In this document: positions 11,026-20,621 of the stretch, one piece after another | Numbering within the stretch: position 1 is the first letter of the stretch | Layout of the letters: every line of letters starts with the position of its first letter | Assembly (NCBI GenBank): GCA_030295235.1 | Contig: AP026180.1 | Coordinates: 124,001 to 188,000 of the forward strand | Origin: Fistulifera solaris | Taxonomy: Eukaryota; Bacillariophyta; Bacillariophyceae; Naviculales; Stauroneidaceae | Direction: 5' to 3' | Length of the DNA: 64,000 bases | Notes under the pieces: generated by a model | Database searches by the model: none | What the model saw: only the letters and a program-made list of their open reading frames with translations | What the model was told of the DNA's origin: nothing | Position numbers and translations under genes: made by a program

Positions 11026-12145
11026 ATGGAGCAAGAAGGTCGACCAATGTGGCGCGACGATCCGAGCGAATCGTTTAGCGATTGGACGATCGAGATTGTA
11101 TCACTTCAAGAAAGCAAATACAGCGGTACATATCACGTTCACAGAATCTTTCTGGCGCACGGACCAAAACGAAGCGACTACTTTTCTACATTGATACGAA
11201 GCGAAGATGGCTTTCATGAAAATCAAACGAATACAAGTCGCATTGAGCTCGATAGTCTCGCAGCCGAAGCATTTCCGATTCTTCTTGACTATGTCTACGG
11301 CTTCGGCTTAGAATTAACAACAAAGACAGCCACCGCCCTGCATCATTTGGGTGAATACTTTGGAATCGAGCCGTTGCGACTTCGGTCTCTCGAGTTTTGT
11401 CGAAAGAACATGTCTTTGCATAATTTACATTGCTTCTACTGCCATGCAGAGCGACTGAATGATGCGCCTGTTCTGAAACTCGTCACCGATTACTTGAGGG
11501 ACAAAGTTCGTCCCAGTCACCAAATTGTTGAACGGTCCAAGCCTCAGCTATGGATAGAAGCGCTGGGGCCGGATGAAAACGGTTTGGAACTCTATTTGAC
11601 GACACCGATGAACTTAGCAAAGTCATTTCCAAAGTGTGTTCGAGTCAAAGCGAAGAGACTCTCGATGCAGAAACATTTTGCAAGCTCACGGAAGATCAAC
11701 TTTTTCAGTTGATTTTAGCGTTGCCCTGGATTTATGCGAGTTGGCTGATCGCTATTACGAAAATGCAGACGAGGGTGTTATTTCTCGCCTCCTCAATTTT
11801 CAGGACACGTGCGTTCGCGCATTGGCTAATAACTGGAAACTATTGAGAGACCTGAACGGCGAGCAAGCTACACAACTGTCGGAGCGAAGTGCGGGTACCC
11901 TGGTTGAGCTCTTACTGCACACCGTAGAGAATGCGTGGTGCGAAGTGAGTAAATTGTCGAGTGAGCTTGCTGACTGTAAGAGCATGATACAAGCCACGGA
12001 ATCGCGCGAGTTGTCCGTCGCTAAGGCTGGCGACAAGAGACTTCGACCCCTTTATTACAGCAGTAGCGACGATAACAGTACCGACGAAAGCAATTCCAGC
12101 TCGGACGACAGTTCCGTCGAATCTAGTGAGCGTTTTCATGATTGA
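11026..12145 (+). CDS. BTB/POZ array copy 5, with acidic Ser-rich tail
   Basis: The start is ATG 11026 (MEQEGRPMWRDDPSESFSDW). The frame breaks twice: at TTT 11595-11597 and at TTTTT 11701-11705. Adding one T to each run gives one frame of 374 codons through LYFDDTDELSKVISKVCSSQ and then DFSVALDLCELADRYYENAD. The BTB core (YHVHRIFLAHGPKRSDYFST, FPILLDYVYGFGLEL) and the helical tail match copy 1. It is about 40 residues longer than copy 1, with a C-terminal Asp/Ser-rich segment (SSSDDNSTDESNSSSDDSS) that looks like a phosphorylatable casein-kinase-2-type tail. I treat it as an intact gene with two run-length errors. Confidence 0.75.
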
Positions 12146-12641
12146 GCGATGCGGCAGGGGAACGGCAAGTCCGCGAATTATAAAGCGTAAAGCTCCTGTA
12201 AAAATGAGTTTGTCGACGATAAATTCTTCAAAAACCACAGTATCGGCATTGCGAATCTTGAAAGTAGATCTCTTGTAGCATCATGCACAGTAAATTCACC
12301 GCCCCACTACTAATTGTTCGCAGGTACCGTCAACTGCTATCGAGTGATTATTTGCCAAACGAGCACGATCAACCATGGAGGAGAGAGTTGGACACACCAT
12401 TCCATTTGCGGTGACGCAAAATTATCATTAAATGAAACGTGTCCAAAAAGACGCGTCAAAGTGATAAACTACGAATGGGCCACCTTAACGACAAAAAAAC
12501 GAAACTTCGAAATGTATCCTTGGTGATGGCATTTTGAACATAGGGTAACTAGAAGTCTTGAAAGTTAATAACATCAGCCAAATAATTATGATGTGGTGTC
12601 CGCGTCTTCACGTGCACGCAGAATGTTGGCTAAAAGCGGTC
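12146..12641. other. Intergenic before the minisatellite
   Basis: Nothing recognisable is seen in this 496-bp stretch. Confidence 0.5.
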
Positions 12642-12910
12642 TTTTCACGTCTCCAGAAAATGTGGGGGTGTGCTTTTTGACGTCTCCAGAAAATGTGGGA
12701 GTGTGCTTTTTCACGTGTCCAGAAAATGTGGGGGTGTGCTTTTTCACCTGTCCAGAAAATGTGGGAGTGTGCTTTTTCACGTGTCCAGAAAATGTGGGGG
12801 TGTGCTTTTTCACCTGTCCAGAAAATGTGGGCGTGTGCTTTTTCACGTTTCCAGAAAATGTGGGGGTGTGCTTTTTCACCTTTCCAGAAAATGTGGGCGT
12901 GTATGCTTTT
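12642..12910. repeat. 33-bp minisatellite, eight units
   Basis: The core CCAGAAAATGTGGG starts at 12653, 12686, 12719, 12752, 12785, 12818, 12851 and 12884, exactly every 33 bp. Units alternate in two types (GTGGGGG with CACCTGT versus GTGGGAG or GTGGGCG with CACGTG/CACGTT), giving a 66-bp higher-order period, as expected from unequal exchange of dimers. Because 33 is a multiple of 3, several frames are open throughout. The array ends about 110 bp before the ATG of BTB copy 6. Confidence 0.95.
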
Positions 12911-13019
12911 CCCTGTTTTCATCATTTTCGTTTTTCGCATTCACCTTGCTCTAATTTTTTTATTCCGTAGGTACCAGTATATCATTCTTCTTCGTCGGCA
13001 ATCTTCTCTAGAGCCTACA

Positions 13020-14068
13020 ATGGATCAAGACGATCAACCAAAATGGAGGGACGATCCCAGCGATTCGTTTAGCGACTGGAAAATAGAGATCATCTCACAA
13101 GACGAGAATGAGAAGGGCGAAAAATCCCATCTCTATCATGTTCACAAAATGTTTCTCGCGCACGGATCAAGGCGAAGCGAATACTTCTTTAAACTGTTTC
13201 GAAGTGAAACAGACTTCAAAGAAAACCAGTCGAATATGAGTCAGATCACGCTCGATCCTCTTGCCGCCAAAGCGTTTCCTTGTCTTCTCGATTACATCTA
13301 CGGTGCTAATTTGTGTATCACGACGGAGACGGCTACCGCATTGCACCATTTAGCAGAATATTTTGAGATCAAACCGCTGCAACGCAAGGCGCTGGAATTT
13401 TGGAAGCGGACATCTCAGTGGAGAATGTGCATATCAGTTACGTTCACGCAAAACAGCTGTGCAATGAGCCAGTCATGAGTCTCGTCACGGACTTTTTGAA
13501 GCGAAATATATCGGCTGTACTTCCGACAACTCCCATTGTGGAACAGTCAAGCCCAGATCTATGGTTGAGTGTGCTGGATCTCAATGGCGATCAGGATAAG
13601 ATAGAAATTAAAAACACTGTTCAATTGAGTCAGGTCATTGCCAGAATGTGTATCCGACAACCCAAAGAGACTCTGGATGCGACAACATTTCATACACTTG
13701 CCGACGGATTGACGCGCATTCACTCCAGCGTAGCTTGGGAATTGTCGGAACTGGCGGACGCATATCGTCTTCACGACGAAAAGGTTGAAAATGAGTCGGG
13801 CCTCCCATTGATCCAGGAACGGTGCATTGACTCTCTAGCCACTAAATGGCAAACTTTAGACGGTGCGGATAAAGCTCAGCTTGAAAAAATGAGGCAGAGA
13901 AGCCCAGCATTCCTTGTTGAGCTCTTGGTGCAAACGGTGCGAGAAGCATCTAAGGAAATAGATGCAATGGCGGTTAAACTTGCTGAATGGAAAAGAAAAT
14001 TGAAGGAGCATAATAAGGTCAACAGGAGATATGCGGTGCGCTATCGAAGCGATTCGTCTAGCGATTAG
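13020..14068 (+). CDS. BTB/POZ array copy 6
   Basis: The start is ATG 13020 (MDQDDQPKWRDDPSDSFSDW). There is one frame break at TTTT 13398-13401; one more T gives LEFLEADISVENVHISYVHA and a frame of 350 codons. The domains match copy 1: BTB core YHVHKMFLAHGSRRSEYFFK, FPCLLDYIYGANLCI, TALHHLAEYFEI; then LSQVIARMCIRQ, ELSELADAYRL and LEKMRQRSPAFLVELLVQ. The last residues, RYRSDSSSD, closely resemble the N-terminal DDPSDSFSDW of the family, so the stop may lie in the head of decayed copy 7 (see findings). The frame upstream of ATG 13020 is open through the minisatellite. Confidence 0.78.
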
Positions 14069-14678
14069 ACGAGACACAATATCACGTGAACATTGCGAAT
14101 ACGGCGGGACAAAAAATATTCTGTAGACATTTCTCGCGCATCGCTTTGAGGAAAAACGCTCACATACGATCCGTATTGAGCTAGAAGTGTTCTCAGCTGG
14201 GACCTTTTTTGTTCTGTTGGACTTTGTCTACGGACACGATACCAGGCGTTTGGCACTAGGGGAGTACTTTGAAACCAAACAATAGAAGCTCGAGTCGTTC
14301 ATCCTGTCAGCAACCAACGTGCACGTTTACGATGTTTCTGCAACACAGCACAGTAATGAGACATTCATGAATCTGACTCTCAACTTTCTGCGAAACAATT
14401 TATATAATGCAGTATCAAAGCATCGCATCGTAAATTCGCCCGATCCTCAACGATGGGTAGATGTTGTACGTTTGTATGACAGTGTTAGGAGTATTCAAAT
14501 GAAGGACTCTCGTCAGCTAAGCAAACTCATTACTAAGCTATGCTTGAATCAAAGTGGAAAGACTTTGGATGTGGAAACTCTTCTAAACTCATCAACCGTT
14601 AATTTCAATCGATTCAGTGTCGCAAATATGTTACTGTACCTGGTAAGGAAGCCGCTGGCGTCCGTCCTTAGTTTTTGA
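14030..14678 (+). pseudogene. BTB/POZ array copy 7, decayed
   Basis: Traces in several frames: an AAGCGATTCGTCTAGCGATT stretch matching the family's ESFSDW codons near 14046, a YHVH-like scrap near 14080, FVLLDFVYGHD near 14210, then an open stretch from 14319 with HVYDVSATQHSNETFMNLTL, SKHRIVNSPDPQRWVDVV and LSKLITKLCLNQSGKTLDVE up to 14678. The BTB core is mostly lost. This is a real remnant: large internal deletions, not only run-length changes. Confidence 0.7.
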
Positions 14679-14976
14679 ACCAAATATTTGTGATGATTCA
14701 TTCGTACAAAGACGGACGCCAGACGTGTAACAATAATGTCTCGTCGATCTCGTCACGCGGTCATTTCGCAGAAGCGTATCTTTCCTTGGGGAGAGGTCCC
14801 GCATGTCGGTGAGGTCGATCGTCCATCGACGCTTACAAACGTCCGCAGCTCATTGCTGACCAGGTCATCCCGATTCTCTTTCATTTCTGAGATACTTCTT
14901 GGATCTCCTTGCTTCTTTCGCACGGCAAACTATCAACTAGAATTCTTCTTGCAGAAAGCAATTTAGTTTATTGAAA

Positions 14977-15888
14977 ATGGCCCACGAACATCAACTGAAT
15001 TGGCGCGACGCAACGAGCAAATCGTCAAGCGACTGGAAGATAAAGATCACTACAACTACCAATGACCGCACTGCCACGTATCATGTGCACAAAGCAGTCC
15101 TGGCGCACGGACCACGACGCAGCGAATTCTTTGCCGAGATCTTTCAGAACGATTATATGGCCAACGCAATGAATACAAAATCGTCCTTTCAACTCGATTC
15201 TCACGCAGCTCGAGCGTTTCCTGCATTGTTGGATTATATCTACGGTGAGGACTTGAAAATCGATACGAATAATGCTACCGCTTTGCATTATTTGAGCGAG
15301 TTGCTTGGAATGAATCAACTAAAAATCGATTCTCTACAATTTTGTCAAACGAACATGTCATTGGAGAATTTGCATATCTACTACGTTCTTGCAAAACTGC
15401 TTAACGACGCGCAAGTCAAAAATCTCGTCACCGTCTTTTTGAAGATGAACATGCACCACGTACGTCCCGATCATCCCATCGTGGAAGAGTCCGATCCGCA
15501 GCTGTGGATTGATGCTTTGGCGATTCAAGGTCATGCAGAGACGCGAATCGAGGATACCCGCCAGTTGAGCAAGGTCATTGCCAAAATATGCCTTATTTCC
15601 ATGACGTTGGATACGGAGACTTTTGAGCGTCTCGTCGACCCGCTGGCTTGCATCGATTCCAGCGTGGCATTGGATCTGTGTCAATTGGCAGATCATCTTT
15701 ATCCCAAGGATCTGGACTACATTTTGTCGGGTCACCTATTGCTCATGAAACGATGCGTTGAAGCATTGTCAAAGGATCCTAATTTTTTGCGCGAGTTGGA
15801 TCAGCACGAGATGCACATCTTGATGCAGAGAAGCCCGCAGTTTCTTGTGAACCTTTCGTTGGAGACAGTCGCAGGGTATCGCGATTGA
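14977..15888 (+). CDS. BTB/POZ array copy 8 (intact, divergent)
   Basis: One uninterrupted frame of 304 codons from ATG 14977 (MAHEHQLNWRDATSKSSSDW). The BTB core is YHVHKAVLAHGPRRSEFFAE, FPALLDYIYGEDLKI and ATALHYLSELLGM. The tail has MSLENLHIYYVLAKLLNDAQ, LSKVIAKICLI and ALDLCQLADHLY, and ends MQRSPQFLVNLSLETVAGYR. It is shorter than copy 1 and lacks the acidic or basic extensions of copies 5 and 6. As the last member of the array with no lesion, it and copy 1 frame the damaged members. Confidence 0.88.
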   Translation: MAHEHQLNWRDATSKSSSDWKIKITTTTNDRTATYHVHKAVLAHGPRRSEFFAEIFQNDYMANAMNTKSSFQLDSHAARAFPALLDYIYGEDLKIDTNNATALHYLSELLGMNQLKIDSLQFCQTNMSLENLHIYYVLAKLLNDAQVKNLVTVFLKMNMHHVRPDHPIVEESDPQLWIDALAIQGHAETRIEDTRQLSKVIAKICLISMTLDTETFERLVDPLACIDSSVALDLCQLADHLYPKDLDYILSGHLLLMKRCVEALSKDPNFLRELDQHEMHILMQRSPQFLVNLSLETVAGYRD

Positions 15889-16004
15889 ATAGTGTAAAAG
15901 TGAATGCATTTGCCGTTCGAAAAGATGCGTCCTTTCGTTTTGCATTTCTTCGAGAACGCGCATGGACGTGTGTGTAGTCAATCAAGGATTCGTTGCACGA
16001 ACGG

Positions 16005-16330
16005 GTTCTCTGAGGTAGTACATACGCCGTAGTACGTATTTCAAGCTATGAACTCCTTGATAGCCCATTCTTTTGTAAAAGCAGCGACAACGAAGTGCCC
16101 TTCGTCATGATCATTGCAGGTGCTTTATCGTATATTCAACGGCTTGATGGTCGATTTAAGAGAAAACCAGGTCAAAGGAGCCGGTGCATTGTTATCATTT
16201 GTCGTATCGTGAAGTATTTGAACATGACAGACGGTAGGAGGACGAGAACAAGGCGTTTGCAGGAACTTCTGCAAGCTCCAGTCGCGACGATGAATCCAGT
16301 TGGCTGGCTGCTGGAGAGGAGAAGCAGCTG
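16005..16330. repeat. About 320-bp segment duplicated at 23450-23770
   Basis: The segment from about 16005 (ending of the intergenic region after BTB copy 8) to about 16330 matches 23450-23770, including the shared words AGCAGCGACAACGAAG and GACAGACGGTAGGAGGACGA. It contains the last codons and 3' flank of the p31comet-like gene (minus strand). Confidence 0.8.
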
Positions 16331-16354
16331 ACGCGCCGACTACACCGATGCTGA

Positions 16355-16391
16355 GGGCCCAAACTATCGGACGAAAAATCTGTCCATGGAC
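16355..16391 (+). repeat. Harbinger left terminal inverted repeat
   Basis: Starts GGGCCCAAACTATCG and runs into the first GTCCATGGAC subterminal palindrome near 16382. It is preceded by the target duplicate TGA. Confidence 0.9.
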
Positions 16392-16616
16392 GCGTCCATG
16401 GGCTCATTTTCGTCTGTTCTCATCCGTTTTTTGACTTTTTGAATGTCCGCATGGACGCTTCGAGCGTCCATGGACGTCCATGGGTCCACCGTCCATGGAA
16501 CGGATTTTCAGAACAAAATCGCACCTTTTCTCATTATTTTTCGTGCGGTACTAAGCAAACATTTCATCGTCATCTCTCTTCAATCGCACAAATCCATCGT
16601 TCTTTCATCAATTACA

Positions 16617-18085
16617 ATGTCTACCATCAATTCTATTGCAAGTAGTGATAAAGACAGCAGCGACTGCGAGAGCATGAACACCGCTATGCAGATCGCGATT
16701 GCGCAAGGCGACATTATGATGTCGACGACGCAAGGCAACGTGTCACGCAACACCGATAATGCGCCACCTCCGGATGTTGTTGAAGTCGCTCCCCCGCCCC
16801 CACCACCACCCCTTTCTGCAAGAAGAGGAACTGCTTTTGACCCAGAGACGTTTTCAAAGCTTACAATGGCTGATGTGGTCCTTGGTGATCAGCCGATCTA
16901 CAGGTATGACATGAGCAAGAAGCACGCGATGTCCCGCTTGATCAGTATTGGTCCCTATCCTATTCTTGATATCAAAGTTGATTTTCTACGACCATGGGCG
17001 GGAAAATACGACATAAAGGGGAAAAAAACCCAAGGGTGATTTGGTGCAAGCCATCATTGACAACAAAGAGAATAAGGGTTATAAACCCAAGCCTGCTCCA
17101 AGTGCGGCACCGACGCTCACTACTGCAGGTTTTTTTCAACAAAATTCGCATGGTAAATGCGATGGTCGATCCTTCGGTCGATAATTTGCTTGACTGGAAG
17201 AAGAGTAAGACGGCTGCTGAGATGACCGAGAAACAGCCGATCGGAGAAAAGTGTCTGCAACAGGTCAAATCTTTGTACAACGACAAAGAAAAGTGCAATG
17301 AACCGGTCAAAGAGTTTTCTTGGAAATCGGCAAAACACGATGCTGGTGAATTTTTTGCAAGTCTCGACTTCACACTGTCAAAGCATCTCACTACGGTTCA
17401 TGATGTGCACGCAAAGATGAACGCACTTACGATGGAATACAATCAAGCTTATCAAAAATGGAAAGGCAAGACTAAGCGCTCGGGGCAACATGACGACACA
17501 GCGAAAGTACCTTTTGAAGACATGTATTTCAACACGCCGTGGCTTGTTTATTGTCATTCTGTTGCAGAGAAGCATCCGATCCTTGCTCAGACTACGCGTC
17601 GCGAGTTTCCACCAGGTGTAGGAGTGTGCTCGACCGATCCCCGTACCGCGGTAAAGCCACCACCGCAGAAGAAGGCAAAGAAAGCAGCGCCAACTGAAGC
17701 GATTGCTATTGATGAAGAGCTTGTTGAGTCATCGAAAGATGTAGCAAAACAAGTGGCTGCATTATTGGAGGAAACCAAGAAGAAGAACTTGCGTGAGCAA
17801 AAAGATAACTTGGCAAAGCAGGTAAAGGAGCGTGAGGCGGAAGTTCGCGATATTCTCGAAAAGAAAGGCAAAACGGGACGCTCGGCTTACAAATCCTACA
17901 AGGAGAAAGCAGTCAAGAAGCTTGCAAGCAAAGCTGCAGCTGAAACTTCAGATGACGGCATCGCTCTCACCCAGAACTCGGTGAAGACGGATACAACCGA
18001 GTTCAGTGTCATCAAGGATTTGTTTTCGAAAGAGAACGAGAAACAGCAGGTCGAACGTGAGCTCGAGGAACTGATCAAGAAATAG
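16617..18085 (+). CDS. Harbinger accessory ORF
   Basis: The start is ATG 16617 (MSTINSIASSDKDSS). The frame shifts at A7 (17022-17028) and T7 (17130-17136); one base fewer in each run gives 489 codons with KGKKPKGDLVQAIIDNKEN in the bridge. The protein has a proline run (APPPPPPPPL) near residue 60, a middle region with DNLLDWKKSKTAAEM and KEFSWKSAKHDAGEFF, and a long charged C-terminal coiled coil (EETKKKNLREQKDNLAKQ). PIF/Harbinger elements usually encode a Myb/SANT-type partner that binds the element ends and imports the transposase. I cannot see a clear Myb triad of tryptophans here, so the role is inferred from position only. It converges with the transposase gene. Confidence 0.7.
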
Positions 18086-18140
18086 ATAGTATTCTAATTT
18101 CTCTTACATATAAGAGTTTCATTACACCACTCTGTGAAGG

Positions 18141-19523
18141 CTAATGGTTGTTGTTTGCGTTGCGAATGAGGTTGTGTAAGGGCCGAACAAGTTGGGGGTC
18201 TTCACTGATGAGTTGCACAAGCAGACCGCGCCGAACGGATGATGAGGCAAGCGGATCTGGACCTTCTACTTCGTCTCCGACAAATTGAGGCTGGTTCGCA
18301 TGAATTAAGCCACCTTCGTGCTCAACAAGCCGATCTTCGTAATCAATTTCCACATTATCGTTGTCAATGACGAAATTGTGTAGCATGCAGCTCACCATAA
18401 AGATTCGTTGGACCTTTTTGTGGCCGTATGCCATCTTACCTCGAAAGATACGATATTTCGTCGTTAGGCGACCAAAAGTCATCTCGATTCGAATCCTCAG
18501 CTGAGAAAGAAAGAAGTTGTAATTTTTCTGAGCTTCCGTCAAGCCATTGCCGCTAAAAGGGATAAGAGAATAGTTTGTGAGTGGGTATGCGGAGTCGGCC
18601 ACTATATAGAAGTCCTTATCAAGCTCATCTCTTGCAAGTCCACGGAGCCAATCAGTGAGGGCCGGAGACATATCCAAAGCAACACTGTCGCTTGTCTTGC
18701 CTGGGGCAGCCACATTTGCGTAGGTAAATCGCAAGTTCGGATCGCACATGCACTGAGTGTTGATTCCATAGCAACCGTAATGCTCCGACCAATAGTCTCG
18801 GCATACTGTCGACTTCGGCTTGTCAACTGCGATCATATACCCATCTAAGCATCCAACAACCCCGTAGAACACTCCTTTTGCATCGCTATGTTCATTAAAG
18901 CCCACCGCGGCAGCCGTGAGCTCATCTTTTGTTTTCGGCAGCTGCAACCACAGCTCCGGTGTATTGAGACATGCATTAAAGAACTTATCGAGGACTCGAT
19001 CAATGGAGGCTCGTCGGGGACCGAACACATCTTCCAAACTCTTCTCCTTCTCCCCTCCAAGGAACCGAAGGCTCATTGCAACCACCATTTCCGGCGAAAT
19101 GTAAAGCGATGGGTCGCCAGTCGAGTTGAGAGATTTCGTTTTGTTGAAGACGATTTTTTCTCCAAGAAGATGCACCAGATATTGAAATGACGAGTACGTC
19201 ATATGATATCGGTTCGCGAAGCCAGAATCACGACATTCGTAAAGGTGTTGATTGAATACCTTTCGGGCGATGTGAATCTTTGCGTCTCGCGTCTTTGATT
19301 CTTGTAAACGTCGTCGACGACGGATTCTCCGCACCGTCAAAGTACTGAGTTGAAACTGCAGTTGAATGATTTGCAACAATAGCAAGTCGTCCATTGTTTC
19401 ATAAGAGAATAATTCATAAAGAAACAAATGAATGATTTGTAATGGGCGACGAATGATTGATGAAATGATTTGAATAGATAAATGCCTTCGAATGAAAAAA
19501 TTGATGCCATTTTTCCAAGGCAT
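18141..19523 (-). CDS. PIF/Harbinger DDE transposase (HARBI1-like)
   Basis: An uninterrupted frame of 460 codons; the functional start may be the later ATG at 19394 (MDDLLLLQIIQLQ), since the first 43 residues overlap the subterminal region. The DDE catalytic triad is visible: Asp in VVGCLDGYMIAV, Asp in YIVADSAYPLTNY, and Glu in LRIRIEMTFGRLTTKYRIF. Family markers VSCMLHNFVIDND and the N-terminal helix-turn-helix-like RYHMTYSSFQYLVHLL are present. The enzyme cuts and pastes the element, making 3-bp duplications. No stops or frameshifts, so it is probably competent. It is encoded opposite to the accessory ORF, with a 55-bp gap between the two stops. Confidence 0.93.
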   Translation of the reverse strand: MPWKNGINFFIRRHLSIQIISSIIRRPLQIIHLFLYELFSYETMDDLLLLQIIQLQFQLSTLTVRRIRRRRRLQESKTRDAKIHIARKVFNQHLYECRDSGFANRYHMTYSSFQYLVHLLGEKIVFNKTKSLNSTGDPSLYISPEMVVAMSLRFLGGEKEKSLEDVFGPRRASIDRVLDKFFNACLNTPELWLQLPKTKDELTAAAVGFNEHSDAKGVFYGVVGCLDGYMIAVDKPKSTVCRDYWSEHYGCYGINTQCMCDPNLRFTYANVAAPGKTSDSVALDMSPALTDWLRGLARDELDKDFYIVADSAYPLTNYSLIPFSGNGLTEAQKNYNFFLSQLRIRIEMTFGRLTTKYRIFRGKMAYGHKKVQRIFMVSCMLHNFVIDNDNVEIDYEDRLVEHEGGLIHANQPQFVGDEVEGPDPLASSSVRRGLLVQLISEDPQLVRPLHNLIRNANNNH

Positions 19524-19661
19524 TTGTAAGGGAGAAAAGAAGATTTTTACTTAAGAAATTTCGATGTCGTAGAGATATTCCACCCAAGGCCATGGACGTC
19601 AAAATTTTTTGATAACATGCCGTCCGTCCATTCGTCCATGCCCGATGGCCGTGGACGTGTG

Positions 19662-19696
19662 TCCATGGACAAAAAAAATTTCGATAGTTTGGGCCC
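19662..19696 (-). repeat. Harbinger right terminal inverted repeat
   Basis: Reverse complement of the left end: GTCCATGGAC, an A/T-rich spacer, then CGATAGTTTGGGCCC, followed by TGA at 19697. Confidence 0.9.
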
Positions 19697-20288
19697 TGAG
19701 AAACAATCGTTGTCGAGGTGATGAATTTGTAGTAGCTGCACCATCGTGTTGCATTATCGTTCGTATGACTTTGCGAGCCAACGGCGCCTCGTCCTCTAGT
19801 ACTCGAGCATGCACATCGAGAAGACACGAAGCATCGATCCAATAGAGAGTCCGCGGACGAGCAAACGAAGTCCCATAGCTCAGTAATATACATTTGACAT
19901 GTGAGGAATGCAATTCGTTTCGCAGTGCTTCATCAAAATGTTGTATTTGTTGTCGCAATCGCATCCTCTTTGGTAGTACTCGATGTGGTTGTGTCACTTC
20001 TGTCGGAATCGACAAAAGCTCTTCGATCGACCACGGTGAGAAACCGCGCGTACATAGGAGATGTCGAAAGATAGCTTGTGCGGATGTACGAAGCACCGCG
20101 GATGATGCGAGCGGGCGAGGCAGCATCAGATCGAGAGTGATGATCGACGGACCCGTCTTGTGAGAAGGACGCGTTCGTCGACGGCATTTCGTTGCGGTAG
20201 ATCGTTTGCGTCGTTCGATTGCTATATTATCAGTGGTAATATTATCAGCTTTCATAGTAAATTTGTTTCTCTCATTGTTTGAAGCCAT

Positions 20289-20621
20289 CAGACCATTGTT
20301 TGAGAGAGTTGTTGTGACGGGTTTTTAATTGTGCCCCATAAAATCTGTTGAAGTGGTGTTTTCACATCTCCATAAAATCTGAGTGTGTTGTTGTTACGTG
20401 CTTCGTCGTGGGTCGTGGGTCGTGGCTCTTAGGTACCAGGTATCTTTGTTTAAAACGTCCTCTCACCTTTGCTCTGAACGCGCGATAAGGTTAGGCACTA
20501 CTTTACGTAGTACAGTACCTGGTATTTTTCCCCCGCACGACACAAGCACGACACGACGCGCAAAATCAACAAGCCTGTTTTTCTTCGATCCTTTAGTCAA
20601 ACAACTTTTCAAAGTGAAATC
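20289..20621. other. Intergenic, p31comet-like 5' flank and family promoter
   Basis: This 333-bp stretch holds a weak single copy of the 12.7-kb minisatellite motif (TTTTCACATCTCCATAAAAT at 20359) and two 9-bp palindromes TACCAGGTA (20434) and TACCTGGTA (20516). Confidence 0.6.

Larger units (their letters stand above)
16355..19696. mobile_element. PIF/Harbinger DNA transposon, complete, 3,342 bp
   Basis: The ends are inverted: left GGGCCCAAACTATCGG..., right ...CGATAGTTTGGGCCC. After about 12 variable bases both continue with GTCCATGGAC. It is flanked by a 3-bp duplication TGA (16352-16354 and 19697-19699), the duplication length typical of PIF/Harbinger. Inside are two convergent genes: an accessory ORF (+) and a DDE transposase (-). 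Both subterminal regions carry several copies of GTCCATGGAC or halves of it (16383-16500 and 19590-19672), likely protein-binding sites. The TIRs are nearly perfect and the transposase is intact, so the insertion looks young. Confidence 0.93.
16125..20288 (-). pseudogene. MAD2L1BP/p31comet-like gene interrupted by a Harbinger transposon
   Basis: The 5' part runs from ATG 20288 to 19697; the 3' part runs from 16351 to stop TAA 16125-16127. Between them lies the transposon 16355-19696 plus one copy of its target duplication. Taking out the element and one TGA duplicate joins RQRLFL to SIGVVGASAASPLQQ in frame: 592 + 227 nt = 819 nt, 272 residues. The joined protein resembles animal p31comet in order and spacing: FRHLLCTRGFSPWSIEELL, a basic linker, CILLSYGTSFARPRTLYWI, KVIRTIMQHDGA, a DW..QKFLQTP segment and a C-terminal TWFSLKSTIKP (recalled human counterparts are IKHLL, LILLGG, DWF and WFQ). 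p31comet binds closed MAD2 through a HORMA-like fold and, with TRIP13, silences the spindle checkpoint. The family call is by eye. As read, this allele cannot make the full protein. Confidence 0.72.

Noticed and set aside
11595-11720. An intron in BTB copy 5.
   Set aside because: There is no sequence gap between the frames; the amino acid alignment is continuous with one T added to each of two runs.
12642-12910. CRISPR-like regular spacing.
   Set aside because: The whole 33-bp unit is repeated with no unique spacers, in a eukaryotic genome; it is a minisatellite.
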